21,877 nucleotides of DNA from a virus: positions 1 to 21,877 of the IMG/VR virus record IMGVR_UViG_3300021197_001549; one strand, written 5' to 3'. Each line of letters starts with the position of its first letter. The first letter of the stretch is position 1. Below, piece by piece: positions 8,801 to 21,300 of the stretch. The notes below the pieces were generated by a model, which saw nothing but the letters and a program-made list of their open reading frames with translations, made no database searches and was not told where the DNA came from. A program made the translations under genes and the position numbers.

Positions 8801-9352
8801 AGTGATGAAGTAATTTATCACCCAGTTAACTATAAAATATTGTTTGGTAACAAAGCAGATTCAGATTTACAAGCAACATTTAAAGTTGTTAAAAATCCAG
8901 AAGTAATAACTAATGACAATGATATTAAGTTAAGAATTGTACAAGCAATTAATGAATTTTTTGCTTTAGAATTCTGGGACTTTGGAGACAAGTTTAGTTT
9001 CACAGAACTATCCACATATATTGTTAATGTATTAGCACCAGACATTACAACACTTGTGTTAGTACCTAATCAAACAGAGAAAGCATTTGGAAGTCTATAC
9101 GAAGTGTCAACAGAGAACGATGAAATTTTCATTAGTGGAGCAACTGTTGATAATGTTGCAATAATCGATAGCCTTACAGCATCAAGATTACAAACAACAG
9201 GTACTATAGTAAGTACAGCCACAACAGAGAATGCAGGGATTACATCAAGTGCAAACACAGGTACAAATACAAGCACAAGTACAACAAGTTCGAGTTCATC
9301 AAGTTCGAGTTCTTCAAGCAGTTCATCAAGTTCAAGTAGCGGAGGTTACTAA
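5831..9352 (+). CDS. gp6: Baseplate wedge subunit gp6 (enlarged, poly-Ser tail)
   Basis: The 1173-residue product is gp6, the wedge protein whose dimers form the continuous inner ring of the T4 baseplate. The strongest signature is the N-terminal block at about residues 80-112, beginning DLNARENFLELAERRESVLR and continuing with LLSYNPKRN. The C-terminal part, about 986-1110, has a Baseplate_J-like pattern: EVIYHPVNYKI, a helix INEFFALEFWDFGDKF, and EIFISGATV. T4 gp6 has 660 residues, so the middle is much enlarged. It includes an acidic DSDGDGVVDN loop at 815-824 that resembles a calcium-binding DxDxDG loop. The protein ends in 18 consecutive serines followed by GGY. AGAGGA at 5819-5824 gives a good ribosome-binding site for the ATG. 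The stop overlaps the next gene's ATG as TAATG. Confidence 0.88.
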   Translation: MSTTDRQNRLLLAEDWKRVYQTFKTADFKSYDFDSLRRTMIAYLRENYPEDFNDYIESSEYLALIDLIAYLGQNMAFRVDLNARENFLELAERRESVLRLARLLSYNPKRNQSANGLMKFESVQTTEAINDTNGVNLSGQSIQWNDPSNPDWSEQFRKILNAALPENSIVGKPVKKETIAGITTEQYRFNASNSNLPVYSFNKNVGEKNIVFEVTSSTIDANKIYEEDPLPGNSLAFLYREDGKGAGSSNSGYFVHFRQGVLDTGNFSIENPTTNQAVAIDTTNINNSDVWLYQLDSNGNETKLWTKVEATEGNNVIYNSINKQNRSLYAVQSRIDDRISLLFADGTFGDLPKGQFRCYFRKGLGSKFSIQPEELTNVTISVPYTSRAGTPETFTFVCSLKYTVDNASGPETSKSIKENAPSTYYTQNRMITGEDYNVAPRAVSQEVVKVKSINRTSSGISRYFDLIDSTGKYSSTNIFGNDGVIYKEVFDKKISFSFNTKTDVEGNIQNVITPLLSNTVIKNFFLNQFPKISTTDLQADWTQVAKQTNNSSGYISDSLDIKLTVGTFTGSTLKFVEPGAMVKFIAPEGKHFMKDNSHALMAGDADHPGATTYIWTKVVRVNDKGTENYDDGQGPIIFNDIIPTGAVLDEVKPKFATNLTTDVTTQIIDQIFSYKTFGVRYSTSDREWRVILNNNLSIGNAFNMGKTGDTSGQNLDSSWLMLFETDGEKYNITYRGVRYIFESNQEVKFYFDETDRIYDSRTGQVIRDKINLMSINKKPDSASPATIDYPWQVTKEFRDEEGYINSKKVEVGFFDSDGDGVVDNPALFDDFVAQDTNPLTKWIFLKEKISNNQSTNYDYVDAAVENIRTFASETATGALSQYDDGAIFYFVDNNVFKVYSKTNANLTLQTGYKAYQGRDKLVFQYVHSADENNRLDPSSSNIIDTYLLTKTYDRSFRQYLANTITTKPLPPSSDELFQNFGAEINKIKSISDEVIYHPVNYKILFGNKADSDLQATFKVVKNPEVITNDNDIKLRIVQAINEFFALEFWDFGDKFSFTELSTYIVNVLAPDITTLVLVPNQTEKAFGSLYEVSTENDEIFISGATVDNVAIIDSLTASRLQTTGTIVSTATTENAGITSSANTGTNTSTSTTSSSSSSSSSSSSSSSSSSGGY
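9287..9340 (+). repeat. Poly-serine tract at the gp6 C-terminus
   Basis: Eighteen consecutive serine codons encode residues 1153-1170 of gp6, preceded by a Thr/Ser-rich stretch. The codons mix AGT, AGC, TCA, TCG and TCT with partial repeats of AGTTCG and TCATCAAGT. The tract thus arose partly by repeat expansion but is not a pure microsatellite. It is immediately followed by GGAGGT, which encodes Gly-Gly and is also the ribosome-binding site of the next gene. Confidence 0.85.
9341..9346 (+). promoter_or_regulatory. Strong ribosome-binding site for the giant gene
   Basis: GGAGGT lies five bases before the ATG at 9352, inside the last codons of gp6. It is the strongest Shine-Dalgarno match at any gene start in this window. 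Together with the TAATG overlap it fixes the start of the giant reading frame and implies coupling to gp6 translation. Confidence 0.8.
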
Positions 9353-12300
9353 TGGCTTACGATAATGACCAGAATGATATTCCAATTGGTCCAAACGACG
9401 ATGGCGAAAATCGAACAAGCCTAAGCCACTTACCTAAGTATTTTAGAACACCAGCAAATAAAAAGTTTTTAACAAGCACACTGGATCAGTTTATGAATCC
9501 AGGAGAAGTTGAAAAACTTAATTCTTACTATGGACGCAGAGACGCAAAAGCAGTTCAGTCAGCAGACAACTATGTTAATGACGTTTCAGACCAAAGACAA
9601 AATTATCAATTAGAACCAGCAGTTGTTTTAAAAGACAATGTTGACAATGTCGACTTTTACAAAGACTATAATGATTACATAAACCAACTAAGAGCGTTTG
9701 GTAATAGAAATCCTGATCATAGTAAAATTAACGCACAAGAATATTATGCGTGGCAACCACATGTTGATTGGGATAAGTTTACAAACTTTAGAGAATACTA
9801 TTGGCTTCCAGCAGGACCACAAGTATTACCTATCTTTGGACAGAACAAAGAAATTGTATCTACTTTTAAAGTATCCGTGGAGGAAAATGATGACAACGTA
9901 GCGTATAAATTTACCCCAACAGGTTTAACACAAAATCCTACTCTAAAACTTTACAAAGGTCAAACTTACATATTCGAGATTGATACACCTGGACATCCAA
10001 TAGCATTTGCAACCAATAGAGCATTTACTCCAGGACAAGCGATTATAACTGAGACAGTTGAAGGTGTGTTGGCATCTGGTAAGTTTGAAGCAGAATTATA
10101 TGACACCGATGGCTACGACACAGGTGAATACATAGTAGAGCCTGTCGAAGGCGGTATAACTGGATTCAAGGACGGGGATAATATCTCTACAATTTATACC
10201 GACGGTGTAGAATCAGCAACAGTGTATGTAGAAAAAGGCACACTTAAATTTACAGTGCCACTTGATGCACCTGATACATTATTTTATATCAGTCAAAATG
10301 ATGTAAACACATCAGGCTTAGTTACACTTTATAATATTTTAGAAAATACAGAGATAGATGTAGAAAAAGAAATTCTACAAAAGTTAACTTATACAACAAG
10401 AACAGATACTGATTTATCCAATGGTATGTTAGTAGAGTTTTTAGGTGATGTAACACCAGCAAAGTATAGCGAAGGATATTGGTATGTTGAAGGAGTTGGT
10501 GAATCTATACAACTAATTAACAAAGCAGATCTTGAAATTACCGGAGCATACAGTTCAAATATATTTGTACCATTTGATACAGAAAACTTTGATAAGTTAC
10601 CTTTCGGACAAGCACTTAACTATCCTAAAGAACAAGACTACATTACAATTAATAGAGCAAGTATTGACGGTAACCAATGGAGTAGACACAATCGTTGGTT
10701 CCACAAAGACACTATTGAAAAAACTGCTATAGCAAATGGCACAGAGATTTCGTTAGATCAAACGCAACGTGCTAAACGTCCTATTATTGAATTCAACGCA
10801 GGATTACGTTTATACAATTTTGGTAGTATGAAAAAAACAAACGTTGATTTGATTGACGACTTTACCGGTGACGTGTTTAGTACTATTGAAGGCAGTGAAG
10901 GTTATAACATTGACGGTGTTGAAGTTACAGAAGGATTACGTATACTTTTCACTAAAGATCCTGACATTAGAGTTAATGGTAGAATTTACAAAGTAAAATT
11001 TATCACACACAACGGTCAAAGACAAATTGCGTTGCAAGATGAAACAGATACTACTCCTTTAGAAAATGAAACAGTATTAGTTGCAGGCGGTACAGTTAAC
11101 CAAGGTAAAATTTATTGGTACAATGGTACTAAATGGATCAAAGCACAAGACAAACTAAAAACAAATCAGAAACCTAAATTTAATCTTTATGATATCACTG
11201 ATGTAAGTTTTGATACGTATAATGCAAATACATTTACAGGTACTTGTTTGTTTAGTTATAAACAAGGATCGGGTGCTAATGATCCTGTAATAGGATTGCC
11301 TTTAACTTATAGAAATATTGAAAACAGTGGAGATATTGTTTTTAACTTTGATTTGTTAACAGATTCTTTTACATATCAACTTGCACAAAAAGATTATACA
11401 CAAAATACAGATTCGTCTACTCTAAGAAAATATACAGGACTGAACACTTATACAAATGTAAGTGGTTGGGAAAAGGCAGATGCAGATAGTATACAAAAAG
11501 TTGTACGTCAGTATATGGTCGACGGACAAAACAATACCTTTGCAATTGATGTATATGACAGAAGTGGCGATTTAAATAATTTAGATGTACAAGTATTTGT
11601 AAACAATGTAAGACAAAGTGCTTGGTCATTAAATAGACAAAACGGTATTGCTTATGTACAGTTTGTTACTCCTCTAAAAAATGGCGATAACTTAATAATC
11701 CATACTACAAGTGAAGCAGATAAAAACGAAAACGGAAAATACGAGTTTCCGATTAACTTGCAGAATAACCCACTTAATGAAAACATTAGTACCTTTACAT
11801 ACGGAGAAGTAATTGACCATGTAAGCACTATTATTAGTAACGTTAACGGGTTTGAAGGGTCTTTTCCAGGACCAAGTAACTTACGTAACTTAGGCGGACT
11901 TGCAAAACTTGGTACAAAATTTGTACAGCACTCAGGTGCTATTCCATTGTCATTGTATCACATTACAAACAAAGATTATAATATTGTAAAAGCACTTAGA
12001 TTTGCAAGAAAAGAATACGCAAAGTTTAAAAGAGCAATAGTAGATATTTCAGAAAAATTAGGCTTAGACGGATCAGCACAATACTTGACTGATAAGGTAA
12101 TTGCAAAATGGCAATCTGAGAAATCAAAGCAAACAGCATTTTACTGGACAGACATGATTGGGTCAGGTGCTAATAACAAGCGTGAATTTACTGTTACAGA
12201 TTCGGGTAATAAATTTTATAGTTTAACAACAGCATTTGATTTAACAACAGTTAGTGCTAAAGCAGTTTATGTATATCACAATAATGTACAGATGTTACAT

Positions 12301-15300
12301 GGACAAGATTATACATTCACATCAGAAGGCTTTATTCAAATTAGTAATGATTTTGTTCTTGCTGTAGATGACACTATCACAATTTACGAATACGAATCAA
12401 CAGACGCTTCGTTTATTCCACCTACACCAACAAAGTTAGGATTATATCCGTTACACAAACCAGTAATATTTACTGACAACACGTATAGTACACCGCGTGT
12501 GCTTATCAAAGGGCATGATGGTAGTGTTACTAAAGCATACCAAGATTATAGAGATGACATTCTATTAGAAATTGAAAAAAGAATTTATAATAATGTTAAA
12601 GTAAATTACGATATTAACATATTTGATATTGATAGTTTCCTTGGACATAAAACAAGAGACACAGGATTCACAAGACTTGATGCAGACGAAGTTACTATTA
12701 CTGACTTTGTTGAATGGTTAAGCATTGCAGGTGATCCTGATTATACAGATATATCATTCTACGATAGAGCAAATTCGTTTACATGGAATTACTCTATAAT
12801 GTCTGATCCAGACGGTGCACCTTTACCAGGGTTTTGGAGAGCAATTTATAAAGACTATCTAAGTACAGATACTCCGCACACAACTCCGTGGAAAGTTTTA
12901 GGATATATAGATCAACCAACTTGGTGGGAAACAGTATATGGCCCAGCACCTTACACAAAAGAAAATTTAATTCTTTGGGAAGACCTTGAGAAGGGGTTAG
13001 TACGTAAGCCTAATAATCCTATTAGATACAAAACAAATTATAAAAGAAAAGATTTAACAAAATACATTCCTGTAGACGGTCAAGGTAATTTAATAAGTCC
13101 ATACGAAAGCGGATATGCACAAGGACTTATTGTTCCTGAAACAAATAACTCATTTGTATTTGGCGACGAATCACCTGTAGAAAGTGCATGGCGTAGAAGT
13201 GCAGAATATCCATTTGCATTACTAACAGCATTTTTAATCCATCAACCTGCTAAGGTAATGGGTGTTGGCTTTGATAGATCAAGAACTAAACGTAATCCAG
13301 CAGGCGGAATTGTTTATTCGTCAACTGATAAACGTTTAGAGCCTAAGAGTTTAATATTCCCTAACACTGTAGAAGATACTACTCGTGTAACTACAGCGGG
13401 TCTAATTAACTATATTTTCAACTATATTAATGCAGACGTAACTAAACTTAATAAAGCGTATAAAGAGAACGTTAAGAGCCTTGCAGTACAACTTGGATTT
13501 AAGATAGGTGGCTTTACTGAAAAAAATAAGTTTAAGTTATTACTCGATTCAAGAACTCCTAATAATAAAGGAAATGTTTTTGTACCAGAAGAAAATTATA
13601 AAATTATTCTAAACACAAGTTCTCCAGTTGACACTGTTTCTTATAGTGGTGTAATTGTTGAAAAACGCACAGCAGGATTTGTTGTTAAAGGTTATGACAA
13701 AAGCAAACCATACTTTGACTATTATAAACATATTGAACGTTCCGCTGATCCAGTTGTTAACGTAGGTGGTGTTAGTGAAAACTTCTTAGAATGGGTGCCA
13801 GGAGAACGTTACCAAGCAGGACAAATTATACGAGTTTCTACTAACTTTTTCCGTGTACAAAATTCAGGAAGTTTCCAAACTATTACAGATGAAAATTTTG
13901 TTAAACTTGCTGAACTTCCAATGGAAGGTGGTAGAGAAGGAATTCTAAGACGAGCATTTGATAGTACAACAAGTAAATTAAATTACGGTACAATGCTAAG
14001 AACTACCCAGGATGTTATTGACTTTATATTAGGTTACGAACAATACTTAATAAAACAAGGCTTTGACTTTAGCGGATTTAATAGAGAACTTGAAACAGTT
14101 GAAAACTGGGAATTAAGTGCAAGAGAATTTTTATTCTGGACTACACAAAACTGGAGTGAAGGTGCATTACTTACTCTAAGTCCAAGTGCTATTAACCTAC
14201 AGTTTAGCAGACCATATGCAGTAGTAGATAATATCTTTGATAACTTTTATGACTATACATTATTAAAAGCAGACGGCGGGAAACTTAAAGAAGAATTTAC
14301 AAATACATTACGTAGCAATCAAAACACGTTTGGATTAAAACTTAAAAACACTGCTGACGGAATTTACTTTTTAAAATTACCACTTGTACAAAAAGAACAT
14401 GTTTGTTTAATTGATAACAAAACAGTATTCAATGACACAATTTATAATCCAGGTCCTGGATACAGACAAGCACGTATTAAAATATTAGGTTATAGAAGTA
14501 CTGACTGGAATGGTGGTTTAAATATTCCTGGATTTACATACGATAATGTTGTGTGTAAAGATTGGGAAGAAAATACAGACTATGATATTGCTTCTGTAGT
14601 TCAGCACAAAACATTTTATTACAGTGCAAAATATAACATTACAGGGTCGACAACATTTGACGAAACAGACTGGTATAAATTACCTGAAAAACCTACAGCA
14701 GAACTTGTACCAAACTTAGATTATAAAGCAAATCAATTTGCAGACTTTTATGATTTAGATACAGATAATTTTGACAGTGAACAGCAACGGTTGGCACAAC
14801 ACTTAACAGGTTATCAGAAACGTAAGTATATTGAAAACATTATTAATGATGATGTTTCACAATACAAATTCTATCAAGGATATATCCAAGATAAAGGAAC
14901 AGTAAATTCATTAAGTAAATTGTTTGATGCTTTATCAAATACAGAAAATTCAAGTTTAGAGTTTTTTGAAGAATGGGCATTTAAAGTTGGACAATATGGA
15001 GCCAACGGTGGCTTTGAAGAAATTGAATATAAACTGGACGAAGGCAACTTTAGATTAAGTCCGCAACCGTTTCAATTAGTACCAAATATTGACCCGTTGT
15101 TAACTGACCTTGTTTATAGATATGCTCCATCAGAAGTGTACAGTAAACCAGACAATTATAATCATGCTCCGTTCCCAACAAAATATATTCCAGAGGAACA
15201 GTCATATATTAAGACAGCAGGATATGTTGCTGAAGCAGACGCTGAATTTAAAGTTACAAACTATGATGATATACTTGGACTTGATCCTAACACAATAGAT

Positions 15301-18300
15301 GTAGGAAAATATATTTGGGTTGCTAAAAAAGGCCAAACATGGGATGTCTTGCGCCAAACTGAAACACCATTCAAGGTAAGTTCTATTGTAAACTCGGATA
15401 GTTCGGGTATGATAGAGATTACAACAGGTAAAGCACCTCCGTTCGTAAAAGACGATATTATCAGTGTGCTTGGTACAGGTGATGTAGATAGATTCTTTAA
15501 AGTTCAAAGAACAAGTCTTAACACTATCTATGCTACAACATCAGTAGAACAACCAGACTTACCAGAAATTTCAGGATTCATTACACAGTTAAACAGTGTA
15601 AGAGTTGCTGATCTTAATGGTGTTAATAAAAAAATTACAAGAGATAATGTTAGTAATAATGAAAGAGTTTGGGTTGACCAAGACGAAAACAATAGATGGG
15701 CGGTTGTAGAAAATAAAAACAAATATGCACAAACGCAACAAATGTTTAGTAACAGTATTGAAGGTATTTTAGGTACTGATGATAAAAACTTTGGAACCAG
15801 TATTAGTGCAAACGCAACTAACAGTATTATTCCAGTTGGTGTACCAGACGAAACAGAAAATGGTAGAGTAGACATATACTTTAGAGCATCAGAAAATCTT
15901 AAGGCTGTACAATCTCAAATACTTGACGCTCCAACAGAGGTTATGTCAAGTGGTGAAAATAGTTTCGGTCAAAGTACAAATATTTCCACAGATGGTAAAT
16001 GGTTAATTGTTGGTATGCCATATGCTTCTAATGTTAAGTCTTTTTATAAAGGCGACTTTAGTAGTTCTACTACTTACGCACAATTTGATACTGTAAAATA
16101 TACAAATCAATACTGGCAAGCAAAGACAACAGTTGAGCCACAAGATCCAAGTTTAGAATATCAAACATTTAATTCTCATGTACAAGCACTTGTTAGTACA
16201 TTAGAAAATAATGTGTACAGCAACTTATACTTTATATTAAGAGGTAATTTTAGTTTTCCTGAAGAGTTAACAGATCACATGTTAATTAGAGCACCTAAAG
16301 GTCAATATGACGGAACAGAAATAGGCGATAAGTTACAACTATTATGGAATGACATTAACACAAGATATCCAAGTGGTGTAACACCGTTCAATAATGATCC
16401 ATTAATGACTAAGGCATTTTTAGATGGCGAACATGCTATTGTAGAAAAAATCGATGATATATTATTAATTGATAACACACAGGCTATTCCAAGTGTAGGA
16501 GAAACAATTAGTAGTGCAACAGCAGTTGCAGTTGTTACTAAGGTACATACTACAGGTGATAATAGAAGTTTAATTTATGTTAAAGATGCAAACGGGTTGT
16601 TTGAGTCAACAGGTACATTATTTGTTGGTGATATTCAAATAGGTGCATTTGAAAGAGCAGTACAACAAGAAGAAACTTTATTAGGCGGTTGGTGGCAAAT
16701 TGCTGGACCAAGTGCAAGTTTTACTTCAACAACTACTATTGAAACTAAACCATATCTTGTTATTCAAGACATTATTAAAACAGGTGTATCACGTAGTGTA
16801 AAATATTATGATAATGCACTTAGAATTCAAGATAACCTAACAGATCAGAATCCTACAGTAACAAGTTATATTGAAACTTTAACATATTTGGGTGATAGCG
16901 GTAACGTACTTTCAGACAAATGGGTATTTAGAGCACCAGCAACTTTAACAAGCAGTCTTGCAGTAGGAAATACATTTAACTTCTTCTTTAATGAATATGC
17001 AACAGCCGATGGGTTAATACAAAGTCCAAGTGTGATAAGTCCTGAAATAACACACGACTATCTAAACAGAACAGAACACACTATTGATGATCTTTGGAAT
17101 GGCTGGATTGAAGTAAATCTTACAGCATTTGATGACAGAGGTTCGCCTACACCGGGTGATGCTGACTTTAATCCTAATTACGGTGAACCTTTTATTCCTG
17201 TTATTGGAGATACAGTACAAGACAACGATACACTTGCAACGGCAGAAGTTGCAGGGGTAGAAAAACTGTTTAATACTTTAAGACTATGGGTTAAAAGTGT
17301 TAACGGTACTTGGAAGTTTGGTTCACAGAACAGCGACATTTCAAGTTTAAGTATTGACGGCGGTTCACAAGGCGCAGGTGTTGTAAGACTTGTTGGTACA
17401 GTTAACACAAGACATTTTGAATCAGACACGGCAGGTCCAATTGTTGTTGTACAAAAAGACGTAAACTTAACACCAGGCTCAGCAAGAACATTACAAGGGT
17501 TTGAATACTGGATTTATGACAGTGTAGAACAATCAGGTATTTCAAGAGATGCAAATCCTCCAAGCAATACTAATAACGATTGGGAAAGAGTTTACAATAT
17601 TACTGCAAACTCAAATGGTACAGCAAGTGCATTAACAAGACAAGGTGCATATGCTATCTATGAAAGAAATACAAGTAATTTTTATAATTTACATAACATT
17701 TATATTATGCCAGATGCGGCAGATAGTAGACATTTAGGTGCAACAGTTGAAATGGTTACACACAATGACGGAACTTATACTGCATACTTGTTAAGCAAGG
17801 GCAACGGAACATTTACACAACCAGGTAGAATTAATGTTATAAAATACGACAAAATAAAAGGCTGGATTTTAGGACAAGATACAGACTACAAAGGTGACTT
17901 TAGTATAACTGTAACTTATAAAACTGGCGAATATGTAAAATATCTTGGACAAATTTATCAAGCACAAACAAATATTATTGCAGGTGCATGGAATGGATCA
18001 AATTGGACACTAATTACTGAAGGACTTGATCTGAATGGGTACTTACCAAACGATACAGGCTTTATTATTGGTGATGATAGTGCATTACAAGATACTAATT
18101 TATATGAATTTGGTACACAATTTGGAATCAGCAGTGACGGAGAAGTATTAGCAACTATTGTTAAGTACGGAGATGCTGTAGATAGTTCTATTAATACACC
18201 TAAGTTAGCAATTTATAGAAAAGTATTAGGACACTTTTTATTCAGTCAAGTAATTGATGCATACGCAGACGGCATTGGCTACGGAAGTTCAGTAACAGTT

Positions 18301-21300
18301 TCCAATGATGGTAGATTTATTGCTGTAGGTGCTCCTAAATATAGTGCTGAATATGTAAACCAAGGTACAGTATTCATTTACGAAAGTATTAATGGTACAT
18401 TCCAACAAGTACAGCACTTGGTTGGACCACAAGGAATTGCAAACGAGAAGTTTGGATCAGTTGTTAAGTACGGAACTGATAGGATTGCAGTACATTCAGC
18501 AGGTGGTGACCTTACAAGTATTACAGGATTTGACGGTGGCATAACAGCATTTGACAATGGAACTACATTATTCAATACATCACTTATTGATACTGGTGAA
18601 GTATTTGTTTATGAACTATTAGGTAACAGATATGTGTATGCAGACAAGTTAAAATTTGCAGATAGCAAAGCATTATACTTTGGTAGAACAATGTTCATTA
18701 ACGGTAATCACATTTATATTGGTATACCAACATATAGTAGAGATGATAACAACAGCAGAGGAACAGTAATAGATTATAGATCAAATCCTAATACTAAACT
18801 ATGGGAAAAAATTAGATCTGAAAGACCATTAGTCGATCTTAGCCGATTCAAAGGTATTAGTTTATATGATAAAAATACAAATCAGGTTACTGAGTACATT
18901 GATTATATTGATCCAGCACAAGGAAAAATTGCAGGAACGGCTGAAACAGAGTTAACATTTAAAACAACATATGATCCTTCAACATATAACGTAGCAACTG
19001 ATACAACAGTTGTAAAAGACGAAACAATGTTTGACACAACAAACAATGTTGGTAAATTATGGTGGGATATTGATGCTGTAAGATTTATTAATCCGTACAG
19101 TAACACAGGAAATATCTTTACTACAAGTAATACAATGAATTCAGTGTTCCCAGGAACAGAAGTTGAAATTTACGAATGGGTAGAAAGTGATTTATTACCA
19201 AGTGAATGGGACGAAAAAGCGGATACTGAATCAGGATTAGTAGAAGGAATTAGTGGAAAGTCAAAATACGGTGACAATGCTTATAGTTCAAGACGTGTTT
19301 ATGATGATGAAGCACAAAAATTTACACTTTATTATTACTACTGGGTACGTAATAAGAAAACAACACCAAATGTACCAGGAAGAACAATTAGTGCCGCTGA
19401 TGTACAAGAGTTAATTAGAGACCCATCAGGTGCAGGACTAAAATTTGCAACAATGCTTGATAAGAACGAGTGGACATTACATAACTTACAAAGTTCTATT
19501 ACAGGTAATGACACTATTCTTAAATTTGCATATTGGAATATTGAAGAAACTGATAAAAATGTACACAATCAATATAAGATTATTACAGACGGGTTAGAAA
19601 CAAGTGTTCCTAAAACAGATTTAGAACGTAAATGGTTTGATAGTTTAATCGGATTTGACGAGCAAGGAAGACCAGTACCAGACAGAGAGTTAACAACCAA
19701 AGATAGATACGGTATTCTTAACGAGCCAAGACAAACAATGTTTGTTAATAGGATTGAAGCATTAAAACAACTTGTTGAAAGAGTTAATACATCATTAAAA
19801 CAAAAAATCTTAATTGATGACTTTGATTTAAGTGATTTAGAAACTAATGATCCTATTCCAACAGTAGCATCAAGAAAATTTGATAGACAAATTGACAGTG
19901 ACAGCGAATTACAGTTTGTACCAGTAGGTAGACTTAAACAAGCAACAGTTAGTTTAACGATCCAAGATGGTAAAGTGTTAAGAGCAGATGTTACTGAACA
20001 AGGATACGGTTATAAAACAGTACCAACAGTAGCAATTACAACAGTATCAGGAACAGGCGCTGAAGTTAGTCTTACAATGAACAATGTAGGACAGATTACA
20101 GGTGCAACAGTTGTTAAAAGTGGTACTAACTATGCTCAAACAGATACTATTAGAATAAGACCATTTACGGTGCTTACAACAACTGATACAACATACGAAA
20201 ACAAATGGTCATTGTATGAATATGTTGGTGGCACAGTAGTTTGGAACAGAATTAAAAGTCAACGATATGATGTAAAACCTTATTGGAGTTACATTGACTG
20301 GTATGCTACAGGTTATAATGCTTTAACAAAAGCAGATTATGTTATTGACGAAACTTATAAGTTAGAATCACTACAAGATACGTTTGGTAATATTATTAAG
20401 ATTAATAATGTTGGGTCAGGCGGCTGGTTACTATTAGAAAAAGTAGATTCACAAGCAAATGTAGACTATACAGTTAACTATAAAACTATTGGTAGACAAA
20501 ATGCAACAATAGAATTATCAAAATCATTGTATGATTACAGCGAAGAACTAATTGGATACGATTCATTCGGTTATGATGACAGTGCATTTGACTTACAACC
20601 AATTGATGAAATGCGTATTATCTTAAAAGCATTAAGAGATAAAATATTTGTTGACGAACTTGCTATTGAGTACAATAAGTTGTTCTTTGCACAAATGCGT
20701 TACATTTTATCAGAACAAAAATTTGTTGATTGGATGTTTAAGACATCATTTATCAAAGCAAAACATAATATTGGTTCATTAAGAAAAGACATTACATTTA
20801 ATAATGATTTCTTAGAAAGTTATGAAGAATATGTAAAAGAAGTTAAACCATATAAATCTAAAATTAGAGAATACCTAAGTACATACGAAGGTAAAGACAC
20901 AGCATCGTCTATGGTTACTGACTTTGATTTACCTCCAATATACAGCGATATTGCAGGAAAAATTATTCCACAGACTGTTAGAGTAGTTGATGATGAATTA
21001 CAATCAGCATCACTTTTAAACACTTATCCAAGTAAGCATTGGAAAGATAATGCAAGTTTTAAAATTAAATCAGTAGACATTTTTGATGCAGGATCAGGTT
21101 ATGAAAATGCACCAGGTGTAGAGTTTGTTGGCGGTGGCGGAACAGGAGCCAAAGCAACAGCATACGTTGGTGGCGGAAAAATTACAGAAATTAAAATAGA
21201 CAATGCGGGCCAGGGGTATGTGTCCGCACCCACAATAATACTTAATGGTGCAGTAGCAGACGGTGGTAAGGTTGGTAAAGCAAGTGCAATTATAGGCAAC

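Larger units (their letters stand above)
15790..18780 (+). other. FG-GAP-like beta-propeller split by a large insertion (in giant protein)
   Basis: Six blade-like units start with FG or YG followed by x-S/T and a DG turn, at residues 2147, 2205, 2920, 2977, 3034 and 3110. Clear examples are FGQSTNISTDGKWLIVGMP (2205) and YGSSVTVSNDGRFIAVGAP (2977). Several close with a G-x-V-x-V/I-Y-E strand. Spacing is 57-58 residues for three of the intervals and 76 for the last, but 715 between units two and three. About 650 extra residues are therefore inserted in or after blade two. FG-GAP propellers occur in integrin alpha chains and many surface proteins. Propeller topology is inferred from the repeat pattern. 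Confidence 0.55.

Noticed and set aside
9903-9910. TATAAATT inside the giant gene resembles the late promoter octamer.
   Set aside because: It lies in coding sequence far from any gene start, is not followed by C, and is expected by chance in AT-rich DNA. The same applies to TATAAATC near 20851.
9698-10732. Short + strand frames at 9698-9901 and 10532-10732 could be read as small genes.
   Set aside because: They are in another frame inside the giant gene, whose own frame is continuous and matches family motifs there. Their translations are Lys/Leu/Ile-rich noise.
15202-15507. An open frame of 101 codons on the minus strand, with other minus-strand frames of 60-115 codons elsewhere.
   Set aside because: All lie opposite well-supported + strand genes, lack ribosome-binding sites and recognisable domains, and have the odd Cys/Ser/Leu-rich composition of antisense shadows.
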